A stretch of 64,000 bases of DNA from an uncultured Flavobacteriales bacterium. GTDB taxonomy: Bacteria > Bacteroidota > Bacteroidia > Flavobacteriales_G > Salibacteraceae. The position numbers and the translations under genes are program-made. Below the pieces are notes generated by a model, which ran no database searches, had not been told where the DNA came from, and worked only from the letters and a program-made list of their open reading frames with translations. Location: contig CAJVZZ010000003.1 in assembly GCA_913020435.1 (NCBI GenBank), positions 62,001 to 126,000 on the forward strand, in the 5' to 3' direction. Below, one piece after another: positions 1-9,095 of this stretch; position 1 is the stretch's first letter; every line of letters begins with the position of its first letter.

Positions 1-1599
1 TACAAATCAATCGATGATATTCCAATTGCGATTAGTGACTCATTGCAAATGGCAATTAGAGAGAATAGTTCTGCTATCATAAACAGAAAAGCAAAAAACG
101 AAAATGAGCGTATTTTAGGAGGAAACTCGACTGAGCGAGCTCTATTGAAATTTGTAAAAGCAGATCAAACTGTATTTAAATCACCGGTGGTCGAAACAAG
201 AGTGCAGATCCTATTTTCGTCTGCAAGAAAATACAGCGCATCCGAGGTTATTTTGAGTTCAGGGGAATCACTTACCCTGATTAAGGGTGCTGCAGAAAGA
301 ATTCTGGAGAACTGCTCATTTTATACAGATTTGAATGGTGAAAGAAGAGTATTGTCAGAAAAATTACTTGCTAACTTGATCAAACAGCTAGATAAAAAAG
401 CGTTTGAAGGGGTTAGGCTGATTGGAGTTGCTATTACTTCGAAACCTGCTTCTGAGGATAATATTCCAGAAGAAATGTCTCTTTTAGGGTTCAGTCTAAT
501 TAGAGATGAGTTAAGACCTGACGCCAAGGCTGCAATTACAGGATTGCAGTCAGCAGGTATACAGACTGTTATGTGCACCGGTGACCGTCATGGAACGGCA
601 GTAGCTATTGCTAAAGAATGTGGTTTAATAGAAATAGAAGATTATGTGGCGATAACCTCTATGGAATTAGAGAAAATGTCTGACGAAGAGTTGAAGGCAA
701 TTATTCCAAAACTGAGAGTAATTTCTAGATGCTTGCCAAATGATAAAACTCGATTAGTAGATGTCAGTCAATCCCTGGGACTAGTTGTTGGAATGACTGG
801 TGATGGTGTAAACGATAGTCCTGCACTTAGTAAATCTGATGTTGGATTTGCTCTTGGTAGCGGAACTGAAGTGGCGAAAGAAGCATCGGACATTGTGGTG
901 TTGGATGATAATATCCAGTCTATAGCTAATGCAGTTCATTATGGTAGAACGATTTATCGTTCGGTTCAAAAGTTCATTACTTTCCAATTATCCGTAAATG
1001 TTAGTGCTATTTTCTTGGCTTTTGTAGGTCCGTTTTTTGGTTTTGAATTACCACTAACAATGATTCAATTATTATGGATAAATCTTATTATGGATACGCT
1101 AGCTGCGTTGGCTTTTAGCGGTGAGCCTCCGTTAGGTAAGCATATGCAAGAACTACCCAAGTCGAGGGAAGAAAGCCTGATATCTGCAGAAATGTGGAGC
1201 TCAATTTTATTCAATGGTTTGTATATTGGATTGCTTTGTCTTGTCTTTCTTACTATGCCCTTTTTCAAAAGTATTTTTCAAAGAATAGGTAATCCGGAAC
1301 TAAGCCAGATAGTGTTTTTAACCGCGTTTTTCTCATTGTTCGTTTTGCTAAATAACTTCAATAAATTCAATGTAAGGGTAGAGGAGTTAAATCTATTGGA
1401 TCACATATTGGCTAATAAAGGATTTCTGCAAGTTGTAGCGACTATATTTATCGTTCAGTTTATCTTAACTGAAGTAGGGGGGGAAATGTTTAGAACGACT
1501 TCAATGAATAGTTATGAATGGTTGTGGGTTTTAGGATTAGCGTTTTCAATAATTCCTGTTGATTTGGCAAGAAAAGCTCTTTTCACAAATAGAAAGTAG
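1..1599 (+). CDS. Calcium-type P-type ATPase, C-terminal part (5' truncated by window)
   Basis: The reading frame is open from base 1 without a start codon, so the N-terminus, including the DKTGT phosphorylation site, lies upstream. Visible in order are the nucleotide-binding remnants GNSTERALLKF and KGAAE, then the P-domain motifs TGDRHGTAVA and MTGDGVNDSPAL. A C-terminal membrane block with about six hydrophobic segments follows. The segment INLIMDTLAALAFSGEPP matches transmembrane helix 6 of P2B (plasma-membrane Ca2+-ATPase-like) pumps, so ATP-driven Ca2+ export is the best guess; Mn2+ or another cation cannot be excluded. It ends 4 bp from the convergent folC gene. Confidence 0.92.
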   Translation, partial: YKSIDDIPIAISDSLQMAIRENSSAIINRKAKNENERILGGNSTERALLKFVKADQTVFKSPVVETRVQILFSSARKYSASEVILSSGESLTLIKGAAERILENCSFYTDLNGERRVLSEKLLANLIKQLDKKAFEGVRLIGVAITSKPASEDNIPEEMSLLGFSLIRDELRPDAKAAITGLQSAGIQTVMCTGDRHGTAVAIAKECGLIEIEDYVAITSMELEKMSDEELKAIIPKLRVISRCLPNDKTRLVDVSQSLGLVVGMTGDGVNDSPALSKSDVGFALGSGTEVAKEASDIVVLDDNIQSIANAVHYGRTIYRSVQKFITFQLSVNVSAIFLAFVGPFFGFELPLTMIQLLWINLIMDTLAALAFSGEPPLGKHMQELPKSREESLISAEMWSSILFNGLYIGLLCLVFLTMPFFKSIFQRIGNPELSQIVFLTAFFSLFVLLNNFNKFNVRVEELNLLDHILANKGFLQVVATIFIVQFILTEVGGEMFRTTSMNSYEWLWVLGLAFSIIPVDLARKALFTNRK

Positions 1600-1603
1600 T
1601 AGG

Positions 1604-2821
1604 TTAAACAACCTCCGCAACTACAAACGTGCTTCCTCCAACAAAGATTAGGTCATCTTTTTTGGCATTTACTTTTGCTGCTGATAGTGCCTCAATCACC
1701 GTTGAATAAGTCTTATAGTTAATACCTATTCGCTTTGCTATAAAATTTAAGTCTTTAATTGGCAACGCTCTTGGAATTTTTGGTTGACACAAATAATATT
1801 GTGCGTCCTTTGGAAATTGATTTAATATTTCAGTAACATTTTTGTCATTTACAAATCCTAAAATTAAATGCAATTCATTTTTAGGTATATCTAATAGTTG
1901 TTTGATTACGTAACTTAATCCTTCGGCGTTATGTGCAGTATCGCAAATTATGGTTGGGTTTATTTGTAATGTTTGCCACCGCCCTTTTAGCCCAGTATTT
2001 AAACTTACTTTTTGAAGGCCATTTCTGATATTTTGATCAGTTATTTTAAAATTCTGTTTTTTTAGTAGTGGCAACAAGGCTAAAATTCCTTTTTGATTAT
2101 GGGGCTGATAAGTTCCTATTAAATCCGAACGGTAAAGAATGTTTATCGTTTGATCTGCAAATAAAATGGGAGCATTTACTTCTGCCGCTTTCTCAATAAA
2201 TATAGTAGATACTTCAGGCTGTGTTTCACTTATTACAATAGGAACACGATGTTTAATAATCCCTGCTTTTTCTTTAGCGATTGCTTGTTTTGTATTACCT
2301 AAAAATTGTTGGTGATCGAGTCCAATGTTAGTAATTAAACACATTAATGGATCAATGATGTTTGTAGAATCTAGCCTGCCGCCTAGGCCAACTTCAATTA
2401 TTGCAATATCTACTTTTTCTGATTTAAAATATTCAAAGCATAAACCCACGGTCCACTCAAAAAAGGACAGATTCCAATCTTCAAATTTGGCCTTGTTCTT
2501 TTCTACAAATGAGCAGACAAAATTTTCAGGAATTTCTTGTCCGTTTATTTTTATTCGTTCTCTAAAATCCTTCAAATGTGGAGAGGTGTATAATCCAACT
2601 TTATATCCTGCTTCTTGAAGAACTGATGCTATCATATGCGAAGAACTTCCTTTGCCATTTGTCCCACCTATATGAATAGATTTAAAGGATTGGTGCGGGT
2701 GGCCTAAATAATTATCCAGACGGAGAGTATTGTCCAAATTTGCTTTGTACGCAGACTTTCCCTCTCTTTGATACATAGGGAGTTGCGAGAACAAGTAGTT
2801 TAAAGTTTCAGAATACGTCAT
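1604..2821 (-). CDS. folC: Bifunctional folylpolyglutamate synthase / dihydrofolate synthase
   Basis: This 405-aa Mur-ligase-family enzyme adds glutamate to folates, and in bacteria usually also makes dihydrofolate from dihydropteroate. The N-terminal ATP-binding loop HIGGTNGKGSSSHMIASVL, the central EVGLGGRLDSTN motif and the C-terminal CDTAHNAEGL motif are all present in the usual order, and the length is normal. The ATG follows directly on the stop codon of the upstream GT39 gene with no gap. It is therefore the last gene of the exbB-exbD-tonB-GT39-folC run. Cytoplasmic. Confidence 0.95.
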   Translation of the reverse strand: MTYSETLNYLFSQLPMYQREGKSAYKANLDNTLRLDNYLGHPHQSFKSIHIGGTNGKGSSSHMIASVLQEAGYKVGLYTSPHLKDFRERIKINGQEIPENFVCSFVEKNKAKFEDWNLSFFEWTVGLCFEYFKSEKVDIAIIEVGLGGRLDSTNIIDPLMCLITNIGLDHQQFLGNTKQAIAKEKAGIIKHRVPIVISETQPEVSTIFIEKAAEVNAPILFADQTINILYRSDLIGTYQPHNQKGILALLPLLKKQNFKITDQNIRNGLQKVSLNTGLKGRWQTLQINPTIICDTAHNAEGLSYVIKQLLDIPKNELHLILGFVNDKNVTEILNQFPKDAQYYLCQPKIPRALPIKDLNFIAKRIGINYKTYSTVIEALSAAKVNAKKDDLIFVGGSTFVVAEVV

Positions 2822-4258
2822 TTAGAACTCCATAATAGTGTAACCAAGATTTATTATTTTTTGTTTTTCTTGATTGGTTAATTCTTTTTCATACGCAATA
2901 GCGTTGGTGAAGAACATTGTTTCAATTGGTTTTGGGCAGGAATGAATAACCAAATTGCTCGAGGGACTCTTGTTTATTAATTCAATTTTTTTCATGTAAA
3001 GAGGCTTTTTTTGATTGGCTTCGGAAAATGGTTTTATACGTTCTATAGAATAACGAATAGGCAGTATTATCAGTAAGGTTATAATTGTAATTGCAAACCC
3101 TTTTTTCCATTGCCTATTGAAGCCTTTCAAATTATTTTTCAAAGTAATTATGAATAATGCGATCACGATAAAAATAGCAGGACTATTGAATAATGTATAT
3201 CCCTGCATTTTTGTCATTGAAAGGGAGAAAAACCCGATCGGAATAAATATCCAAATTCCTAGAGTTATAAGTTTTGGCTGTTTCTTTTTAATAATCTGAT
3301 AAATAAGCCAGACTAAAGGCAAATACATGATCTCCCCATAATGAATCCTTAGCTTGGCAATATAGTAGAACCAAGGACCTGTTTGTTTGCTCAAAACTGT
3401 GGTTAAATGGAGCCAGTTATAATGCTTTTCCCATGTACTTTCTAATGGGTATTCAATTGCGATGAATATTTGCCAAGGAACAAACACTATTAAAGAAACA
3501 GTAAATAATATTAGTGTATCTAAAGCAAGCTTTTTTCGACTGTTAGAAGTTAGGCTCAACGAAATGAAAATGGGGACAACAATTAGTGCTGGTAGCCACT
3601 TTGTTAGTACTGCAAGCCCTAATGAAACTCCTGCTGCAATTAGATATAAGTATTGTTTGTGTTTAGAAAAGTAAATGGAGAGTAAAATGGATAGCTCTAT
3701 AAAAAAGAGGAAATAAATATCAATATGATCAGTTGCAACTCTGCCACCAGAAAGCTCAATGATTAATCCGTTTATTGCATGCAAGTACGCCGCAATTATT
3801 CCAACTTTTGGACTGTATAATGCCTTTCCAATTAAAAATGTAAAAAGCACCATTAGTATAGAAATGAAAACAGTTGGAAAACGTAATCCAAATAGATTAG
3901 TCCCAAACACTTTCATAGAAAGTGCCATGGTCCATATTGGTATTGGCTGTTTATGCAACCAAACGTGATTATCTGACCAGTTTTTATAATCGTAATCTAT
4001 TATTGGATTTTCATATAATGTTGGTTTAAGAGGGTGGTTTATGCTGTTTTTTGCGACTAGTGCATGGTAGCGTTCATCCCAATCATGAAGAAAAGGATCA
4101 GAGGCTGTGAATATTCTTAAGCATGCAGCAAATGCTATGATTAGTAAAATACTTGAGTGAAACTTTTGTTTTTGATAACATTTCCAAATTAGATAAGTCA
4201 AGATCATATAGATCAGGATTAATCCAATTCCAGATAATATTTCTGTTGTAAGTCTCAA
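2822..4258 (-). CDS. GT39/ArnT-like membrane glycosyltransferase
   Basis: This 478-aa integral membrane protein has about ten or more hydrophobic segments. The acidic motif HDWDERYHALVAKN follows the first membrane segment, as in PMT/ArnT (GT39 and GT83, C-type fold) enzymes, where Asp and Glu residues in this loop are catalytic. Such enzymes move a sugar from a polyprenyl-phosphate donor to a protein or lipid; the substrate here is unknown. The annotated start is a TTG directly after an in-frame stop. The next ATG, at 4207, would cut into the first membrane segment, so TTG is preferred but not certain. The gene sits between tonB and folC. Confidence 0.82.
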   Translation of the reverse strand: MRLTTEILSGIGLILIYMILTYLIWKCYQKQKFHSSILLIIAFAACLRIFTASDPFLHDWDERYHALVAKNSINHPLKPTLYENPIIDYDYKNWSDNHVWLHKQPIPIWTMALSMKVFGTNLFGLRFPTVFISILMVLFTFLIGKALYSPKVGIIAAYLHAINGLIIELSGGRVATDHIDIYFLFFIELSILLSIYFSKHKQYLYLIAAGVSLGLAVLTKWLPALIVVPIFISLSLTSNSRKKLALDTLILFTVSLIVFVPWQIFIAIEYPLESTWEKHYNWLHLTTVLSKQTGPWFYYIAKLRIHYGEIMYLPLVWLIYQIIKKKQPKLITLGIWIFIPIGFFSLSMTKMQGYTLFNSPAIFIVIALFIITLKNNLKGFNRQWKKGFAITIITLLIILPIRYSIERIKPFSEANQKKPLYMKKIELINKSPSSNLVIHSCPKPIETMFFTNAIAYEKELTNQEKQKIINLGYTIMEF

Positions 4259-4300
4259 TTAAACTCAGTTTGCTGGCTATAGAACAACAAAGCTGGAGAA

Positions 4301-5134
4301 TTAATTTAGGTCGAAATGGTAAGTTATACTACCAACCTGCATTTCTGGGGCTTTGGTATCTGGTTGCCACTTAGTTTTCATTGCAGCTTCTTTAGCTTTA
4401 TTTACTAAACAAGGCGCAGTATTAGTGCTCCCCTTCAATTCTAGTTTAGCGTCTAAAGTTTTTCCTGATTGATCAACTCGAATACTCATTACTACAACCC
4501 CATATTCTTCACATTGGTAATCTGGCTTTATTTTATCCAGAGCTGTTCTATTTCCAAGGTCATAGCCTGAGCCTCTTGAACCACCTGAACCGCCGGTTCC
4601 ACCTCTATCAGAGTTTCCATTTGGATCTCCATTAGACTTTCCGGGATCACCAATTTTATCTTTATCATCTCCTTGCGAACCTCCAGATTTTTTGAATGCG
4701 TCAAGTGCCTTCTTTAGCTTACTATCAATAGTTTTTTCTTTTTCGACAGGCTCTTTTTCGGAATCAGAATCCTTAATATTAGGATTTTCTACAGGTGTTT
4801 TCTCTGTCTCTTTTTCTGAGTCTTTCTTTGGTGGAACCTCGATAGTTTCAATTTGATCCTGAGTTAGATTAGTAATATCAGTTGACTCAGAAGGATTGCT
4901 TTCAGTTGGTTGATCTTCGGTTACAGGTTGATCTTCTGCTGTTTCACCAACTTCATTAGGCTGAACTTCACCAAATCCCTCTGCTGTTGACCCTAGGCTC
5001 AAGAGCATTCCATTTTCTGGTCTAGGAGTAGGGTAGCTTAGGCCATAAATAGCAAATAAAATAAGTACGATTATATGGACGAAAATAGTACCAACTAATC
5101 CTCTTTTTTTATCTTTTGTATCGAAGTATGCCAT
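4301..5134 (-). CDS. TonB-like energy transducer
   Basis: This 277-aa protein has the TonB plan. One membrane anchor lies at about residues 12-34. A long Glu/Pro/Ser/Thr-rich linker spans about 55-130, a Gly/Ser/Asp-rich stretch about 150-195, and a compact C-terminal domain about 200-277 ends GSITYHFDLN. Such proteins carry proton-motive force from ExbBD to outer-membrane receptors. The C-terminal domain contains two cysteines (in PDYQCEEYG and NTAPCLVN) that could pair. Its ATG directly follows the exbD stop. I infer the TonB role from architecture and neighbours, because the C-terminal domain is a weak match to classical TonB. Confidence 0.8.
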   Translation of the reverse strand: MAYFDTKDKKRGLVGTIFVHIIVLILFAIYGLSYPTPRPENGMLLSLGSTAEGFGEVQPNEVGETAEDQPVTEDQPTESNPSESTDITNLTQDQIETIEVPPKKDSEKETEKTPVENPNIKDSDSEKEPVEKEKTIDSKLKKALDAFKKSGGSQGDDKDKIGDPGKSNGDPNGNSDRGGTGGSGGSRGSGYDLGNRTALDKIKPDYQCEEYGVVVMSIRVDQSGKTLDAKLELKGSTNTAPCLVNKAKEAAMKTKWQPDTKAPEMQVGSITYHFDLN

Positions 5135-5527
5135 TTATTTTGCTCTTGTTGCAAGCACCAATTCGTATTTATTTCTGTTTGCAATATCCATAATTTTCAC
5201 CGCATGTTCTAGTGCTACCGATTGATCACAATGCAATACAATTCCTGGTTTTTCAGCTTTCCCAACAGCAGCTATTATGCCACTTTCTAATGATTCGATA
5301 GATACGAGGTTACCATTAATTGCATACTGAATATCTGGTGAAATAGAAACAGAAACTGTTTGGGGTGAGGTTGTCTTGGCGGCACTTTTCGGCAAAAGAA
5401 CTTTAAGCGCATTTGGACTCACCATTGTAGAAACAATGATGAAAAAGATCAGTAGAAGAAAAACAATATCGGTCATTGATGACATTGAAAAACTTACGCT
5501 AACTTTATTTCTAGATCCTATTGCCAT
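5135..5527 (-). CDS. exbD: ExbD/TolR-family biopolymer transport protein
   Basis: This 130-aa protein has a short cytoplasmic N-terminus, one membrane helix at about residues 17-38 and a periplasmic domain. The helix carries the conserved aspartate in SSMTDIVFLLLIFFIIVST, which takes part in proton flow in this family. Length and plan are typical. It lies 30 bp after exbB and abuts tonB, which makes a complete ExbB-ExbD-TonB set. Confidence 0.93.
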   Translation of the reverse strand: MAIGSRNKVSVSFSMSSMTDIVFLLLIFFIIVSTMVSPNALKVLLPKSAAKTTSPQTVSVSISPDIQYAINGNLVSIESLESGIIAAVGKAEKPGIVLHCDQSVALEHAVKIMDIANRNKYELVLATRAK

Positions 5528-5557
5528 TGTCGCTGTATTAACTGGTTATTCAGTAAT

Positions 5558-6268
5558 TTATTTTATTGGTTCTTGAAGTAAGTCCATGAATTCAATTGAG
5601 GTAGCTTCCATTTTGTGCACTACTTTGTCAACTTTGGCTACAAGTGTATTATATCCAACATAAGCAATAATCCCAATAACCAAACCCGCTGCTGTAGTAA
5701 CCATGGCCTGCATAATACCTCCCGAAAGATTAGATATTTCTACACTATTTCCAGCAGAATACATTTCGTGAAAAGTATTGATCATACCGATTACAGTTCC
5801 TAGGAATCCAATCATCGGAGCAGCTCCTGCAATTGTTGCAAGAGTAGATAATGATTTTTCAAGATTGTAAATTTCTAATTTACCTACGTTTTCAATAGAT
5901 GCTGAAATATCACTTAACGGTTTACCAATTCTATTCACTCCTTTGAGCAACATTCTCGCAAATGGAGTAGTTGTTTTCTTACATAAATCTTGAGCGGATT
6001 GCATTTTTCCTTCGTGAATAAAGTCTTTCATTTTATTCATAAAAGAAGGGTCTAAGGACTGTGCTTTTTGAATTGCCAAAAATCGCTCAATGAATATATA
6101 GATAGCAATAACAGAAAGGATACCTAATGGCCCCATTATAAATATCCCTCCACCAGCAATTAAATCTAGAACTGATAGCGTTCCTACAGTTGGTATTTCT
6201 TCAGCTCCTGCAACAGCACTGGCTGTATCAGTGGCAACTGTAATTTGTAAAAAAAACGGTTTAATCAT
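5558..6268 (-). CDS. exbB: MotA/TolQ/ExbB proton channel family protein
   Basis: This 236-aa inner-membrane protein has hydrophobic segments near residues 40-60, 140-165 and 185-210. The region GAAPMIGFLGTVIGMINTF is the conserved ExbB/TolQ signature. With ExbD it forms the proton channel that drives the TonB-like protein downstream. It is the first gene of the five-gene minus-strand run ending in folC; a 119-bp spacer separates it from nhaD. An imperfect promoter element (minus-strand CATCTTTG, 6301-6308) lies upstream. Confidence 0.93.
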   Translation of the reverse strand: MIKPFFLQITVATDTASAVAGAEEIPTVGTLSVLDLIAGGGIFIMGPLGILSVIAIYIFIERFLAIQKAQSLDPSFMNKMKDFIHEGKMQSAQDLCKKTTTPFARMLLKGVNRIGKPLSDISASIENVGKLEIYNLEKSLSTLATIAGAAPMIGFLGTVIGMINTFHEMYSAGNSVEISNLSGGIMQAMVTTAAGLVIGIIAYVGYNTLVAKVDKVVHKMEATSIEFMDLLQEPIK

Positions 6269-6387
6269 GATTTTATTAATTAAGTTTTTAGCTTAGCTAA
6301 CAAAGATGATGGATTGGCTAGGCGGAAGAATCCTACCTATGTTTTTATTCTCACATCGAAGTGTTAATTGCTTCTAGGTGTTTTTCC

Positions 6388-7758
6388 TTAAAGTCCAATG
6401 AAATAAAATACTAGTGAGCCACACAGGTATCCTACTAATGCGAGCCAAGATATGTTTTTCAAATACCAGAAAAACGGAATGCGTTCCATTCCCATAGCGA
6501 CAACCCCGGCTGCAGAGCCAATTATAAGCATACTTCCCCCGGTACCAGCAGCAAAAGCAATAAAATGCCATATTGCATTATCTGTTGGGAAATCAGTCAT
6601 ATTGAACATTCCCATACTCGCTGCTACAAGTGGCACGTTATCAATAACTGCTGAACTAGCTCCTAATAACATTACAAAAATATTATTGTTCATGGTAGAT
6701 TGAACACTTTCACCAAACATGAAGACCATTCCTAAAGATTCCAAGGCTGCAACGGTCATTAAAATCCCTAAAAAAAACAGGATAGAGGGCATTTCTATTT
6801 TAGAAAGTGCTTTAAAAGTTGGACTGGCCGAGTGTTCACCATCTTGAGTGCCAATCGTATTCATACTAAATCCTGTATTACTAATTATTTCAGCTATGAG
6901 TACTATTATAGATAATGACAACATCATCCCCATATACGGAGGCAAGTGCGTAACCGTCTTAAATATTGGAACAAAAATTATCATTGCTAAACCTGTATAG
7001 AGCATTAAAGGGCCTCTAGGGTTTTGCTTTTGATCAGAAATATCGATATCAAATTTCCCTCGAAATGCAGGTAAAAATCCAGCAAGAAAAGTAGGAACAA
7101 TCATGCAAACTAATGAAGGTATGATAAGTAATTGGAACAATTTGATTGTGGTAACTTTATTGCCCATCCATAACATTGTTGTGGTGACATCACCAATTGG
7201 AGACCAGGCTCCCCCTGCGTTTGCAGCGATTATTATTAATCCTGCATACCAGATTCGGTCACTGTTTTTGGTTAGTAGTTTTCTAAGAATTGTTATTAAA
7301 ACAATAGTTGCCGTGAGGTTGTCAATAATCGCTGAAAGTATAAATGCTAAAATACAGATTATCCATAAAAGCGTTTTTTTGTTATTTGTTTTAATGTAGC
7401 GTTTGATTGTTGAGAAACCGTCAAAATGATCTACAATCTCAACAATTGTCATGGCACCTATGAGGAAGATTAGTATTTCACAAGTTTTCCCAAAATGATG
7501 TAAAAGAGTTTCTTCCATTAAATTAAGACGATCAGTGTGCCCCAAGCTATTGTAATCAATGGTGCCACCCGTGCCATCCATTAATTGATGACTGGCTGGG
7601 TCAAACCATGCAGTAAAATCGTCTAGGCCAAATGCAATACAAGCCCATGCTAATCCAGTCATTAATAACGCTGGAGCCACTTTATCAATGCCTGTTGAGT
7701 GTTCAAGAGTAATGCCGAGGTAGCCTAAAACGAATATGACAACAATTGCAATTTCCAT
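6388..7758 (-). CDS. nhaD: NhaD-type Na+/H+ antiporter
   Basis: This 456-aa polytopic protein is of the ion-transporter superfamily. Motifs such as IIDNLTATIVLITILRK, NAGGAWSPIGDVTTTMLWM and a late repeat AVIDNVPLVAASMGMF are typical of NhaD antiporters, which expel sodium in marine and alkaliphilic bacteria. It starts 22 bp after the dehydrogenase stop codon and is probably cotranscribed with it. Its presence fits a marine or saline habitat but does not prove one. Confidence 0.92.
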   Translation of the reverse strand: MEIAIVVIFVLGYLGITLEHSTGIDKVAPALLMTGLAWACIAFGLDDFTAWFDPASHQLMDGTGGTIDYNSLGHTDRLNLMEETLLHHFGKTCEILIFLIGAMTIVEIVDHFDGFSTIKRYIKTNNKKTLLWIICILAFILSAIIDNLTATIVLITILRKLLTKNSDRIWYAGLIIIAANAGGAWSPIGDVTTTMLWMGNKVTTIKLFQLLIIPSLVCMIVPTFLAGFLPAFRGKFDIDISDQKQNPRGPLMLYTGLAMIIFVPIFKTVTHLPPYMGMMLSLSIIVLIAEIISNTGFSMNTIGTQDGEHSASPTFKALSKIEMPSILFFLGILMTVAALESLGMVFMFGESVQSTMNNNIFVMLLGASSAVIDNVPLVAASMGMFNMTDFPTDNAIWHFIAFAAGTGGSMLIIGSAAGVVAMGMERIPFFWYLKNISWLALVGYLCGSLVFYFIGL

Positions 7759-7780
7759 GATTTAAAGTTTGTTAGTTAAA

Positions 7781-9010
7781 TTATACCAGTTGGTTCAACG
7801 CTATTTCAAAGGCAGTTTTAGCAATCCCCGTTTTAGAATTGTTTGAATTATGCGCATTTTGAATTGCACCTTTAATGATATTTGAAGTATCCTTAAAAAT
7901 TGCTTGATCACTCATATCCACATGATCTTGTTGCATCAGATAACAGAAAACTCTAGCCATTCCACAATTAGAAATGAAATCAGGAATAACAGAAATATGA
8001 TTGTCTGTATAATCGGCAATTGAACCAAAGAAGATCTCTGGGTCGGCAAAAGGTACGTTAGCTCCAGCAGCGACTACTTCCATTCCACTTGCAACCATCC
8101 TGCTCACTTGGTCTTGTGTTATTAATCTAGAAGATGCGCATGGTATAAAGACTTCTGCAGTGACGTCCCAAATTTTAGAATTTACCTCATCAAAAGAAAG
8201 CATATTTTCAGCAACCAATTTATTGCCTTCTTTTTTGTTGAATAATTCAGTGATTTCTTCAAATGAAAAACCATCTTCCTTTATAAACCCACCAACGCGG
8301 TCAATAATTCCAACAATTTTTGCTCCGCTCTGAGCTAAATAAAAAGCTCCTGCTGAACCAACATTTCCCCATCCTTGAACAATAACTTTTTTTCCTTCAA
8401 GCTTACCACCATATATGTTGTAATAATGTTTTACGGATTCAGCTACTCCATAACCAGTTATCATATCTGCAACAACATACTTTCTACTTACATCTGGAGA
8501 AAAGCTAGTATCTTCAATCTCTTTAAGAACACCTCGTCTAAGTTGTCCTATTCTATTTATTTTTTGAGGCTCAGTTGGTTGAAAATGACCATTAAAAACA
8601 CCCTCTTGTGGATGCCAAATACCGCAATCCTCAGTCATGGGTATTACTTCGTGAATTTCATCAACATTTAAATCTCCTCCAGTACCGTAATAGCTTTTTA
8701 AAAGTGGAGCAACTGCTTTATACCATCTTCTCAAAACACCTTCTTTTCGAGGGTCATTTGGATCAAAGTTAATTCCAGATTTTGCTCCACCAATAGATGG
8801 ACCTGCAACCGTGAATTTAACTTCCATGGTTTTTGCTAAGGATTCCACTTCCCTTTTGTCTAAACCAACCCTCATCCTTGTTCCACCGCCAGCAGCGCCG
8901 CCTCTTAGAGAGTTAATAACTACCCAACCGTGCGCTTCTGTTTCGGCATCTTGCCATTCGAATACGATTTCAGGTGTTTTATTTTCAAACTTTTCGAGTA
9001 GGTCCTTCAT
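7781..9010 (-). CDS. Glu/Leu/Phe/Val dehydrogenase family protein
   Basis: This 409-aa NAD(P)-dependent amino-acid dehydrogenase interconverts an amino acid and its 2-oxo acid plus ammonia. The N-terminal dimerisation and catalytic part contains GGAAGGGTRM, the lysine-bearing GPSIGGAKSGINFDP and GTGGDLNVDE. The Rossmann part carries VQGWGNVGSAGAFYLAQSG. I chose the ATG at 9010 because the upstream TTG at 9031 would lie inside a good promoter element (9029-9036). Length suits glutamate dehydrogenase, but the substrate (glutamate, leucine or valine) cannot be fixed from sequence alone. nhaD follows 22 bp downstream. Confidence 0.9.
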   Translation of the reverse strand: MKDLLEKFENKTPEIVFEWQDAETEAHGWVVINSLRGGAAGGGTRMRVGLDKREVESLAKTMEVKFTVAGPSIGGAKSGINFDPNDPRKEGVLRRWYKAVAPLLKSYYGTGGDLNVDEIHEVIPMTEDCGIWHPQEGVFNGHFQPTEPQKINRIGQLRRGVLKEIEDTSFSPDVSRKYVVADMITGYGVAESVKHYYNIYGGKLEGKKVIVQGWGNVGSAGAFYLAQSGAKIVGIIDRVGGFIKEDGFSFEEITELFNKKEGNKLVAENMLSFDEVNSKIWDVTAEVFIPCASSRLITQDQVSRMVASGMEVVAAGANVPFADPEIFFGSIADYTDNHISVIPDFISNCGMARVFCYLMQQDHVDMSDQAIFKDTSNIIKGAIQNAHNSNNSKTGIAKTAFEIALNQLV

Positions 9011-9028
9011 ATTCTCAATATTTTGCCA

Positions 9029-9036
9029 CAAATGTA
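9029..9036 (-). promoter_or_regulatory. Predicted -7 element for the amino-acid dehydrogenase
   Basis: Minus-strand TACATTTG matches the Bacteroidota consensus TAnnTTTG exactly and lies 19 bp upstream of the ATG at 9010. No clear TTTG -33 element is seen. Its position argues against the longer TTG start. Confidence 0.55.
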
Positions 9037-9095
9037 ATCGTTTGCACTCATAGGAAATATTGTTGTCAAGGTTTTTTGATGTCTAATATTTGCTT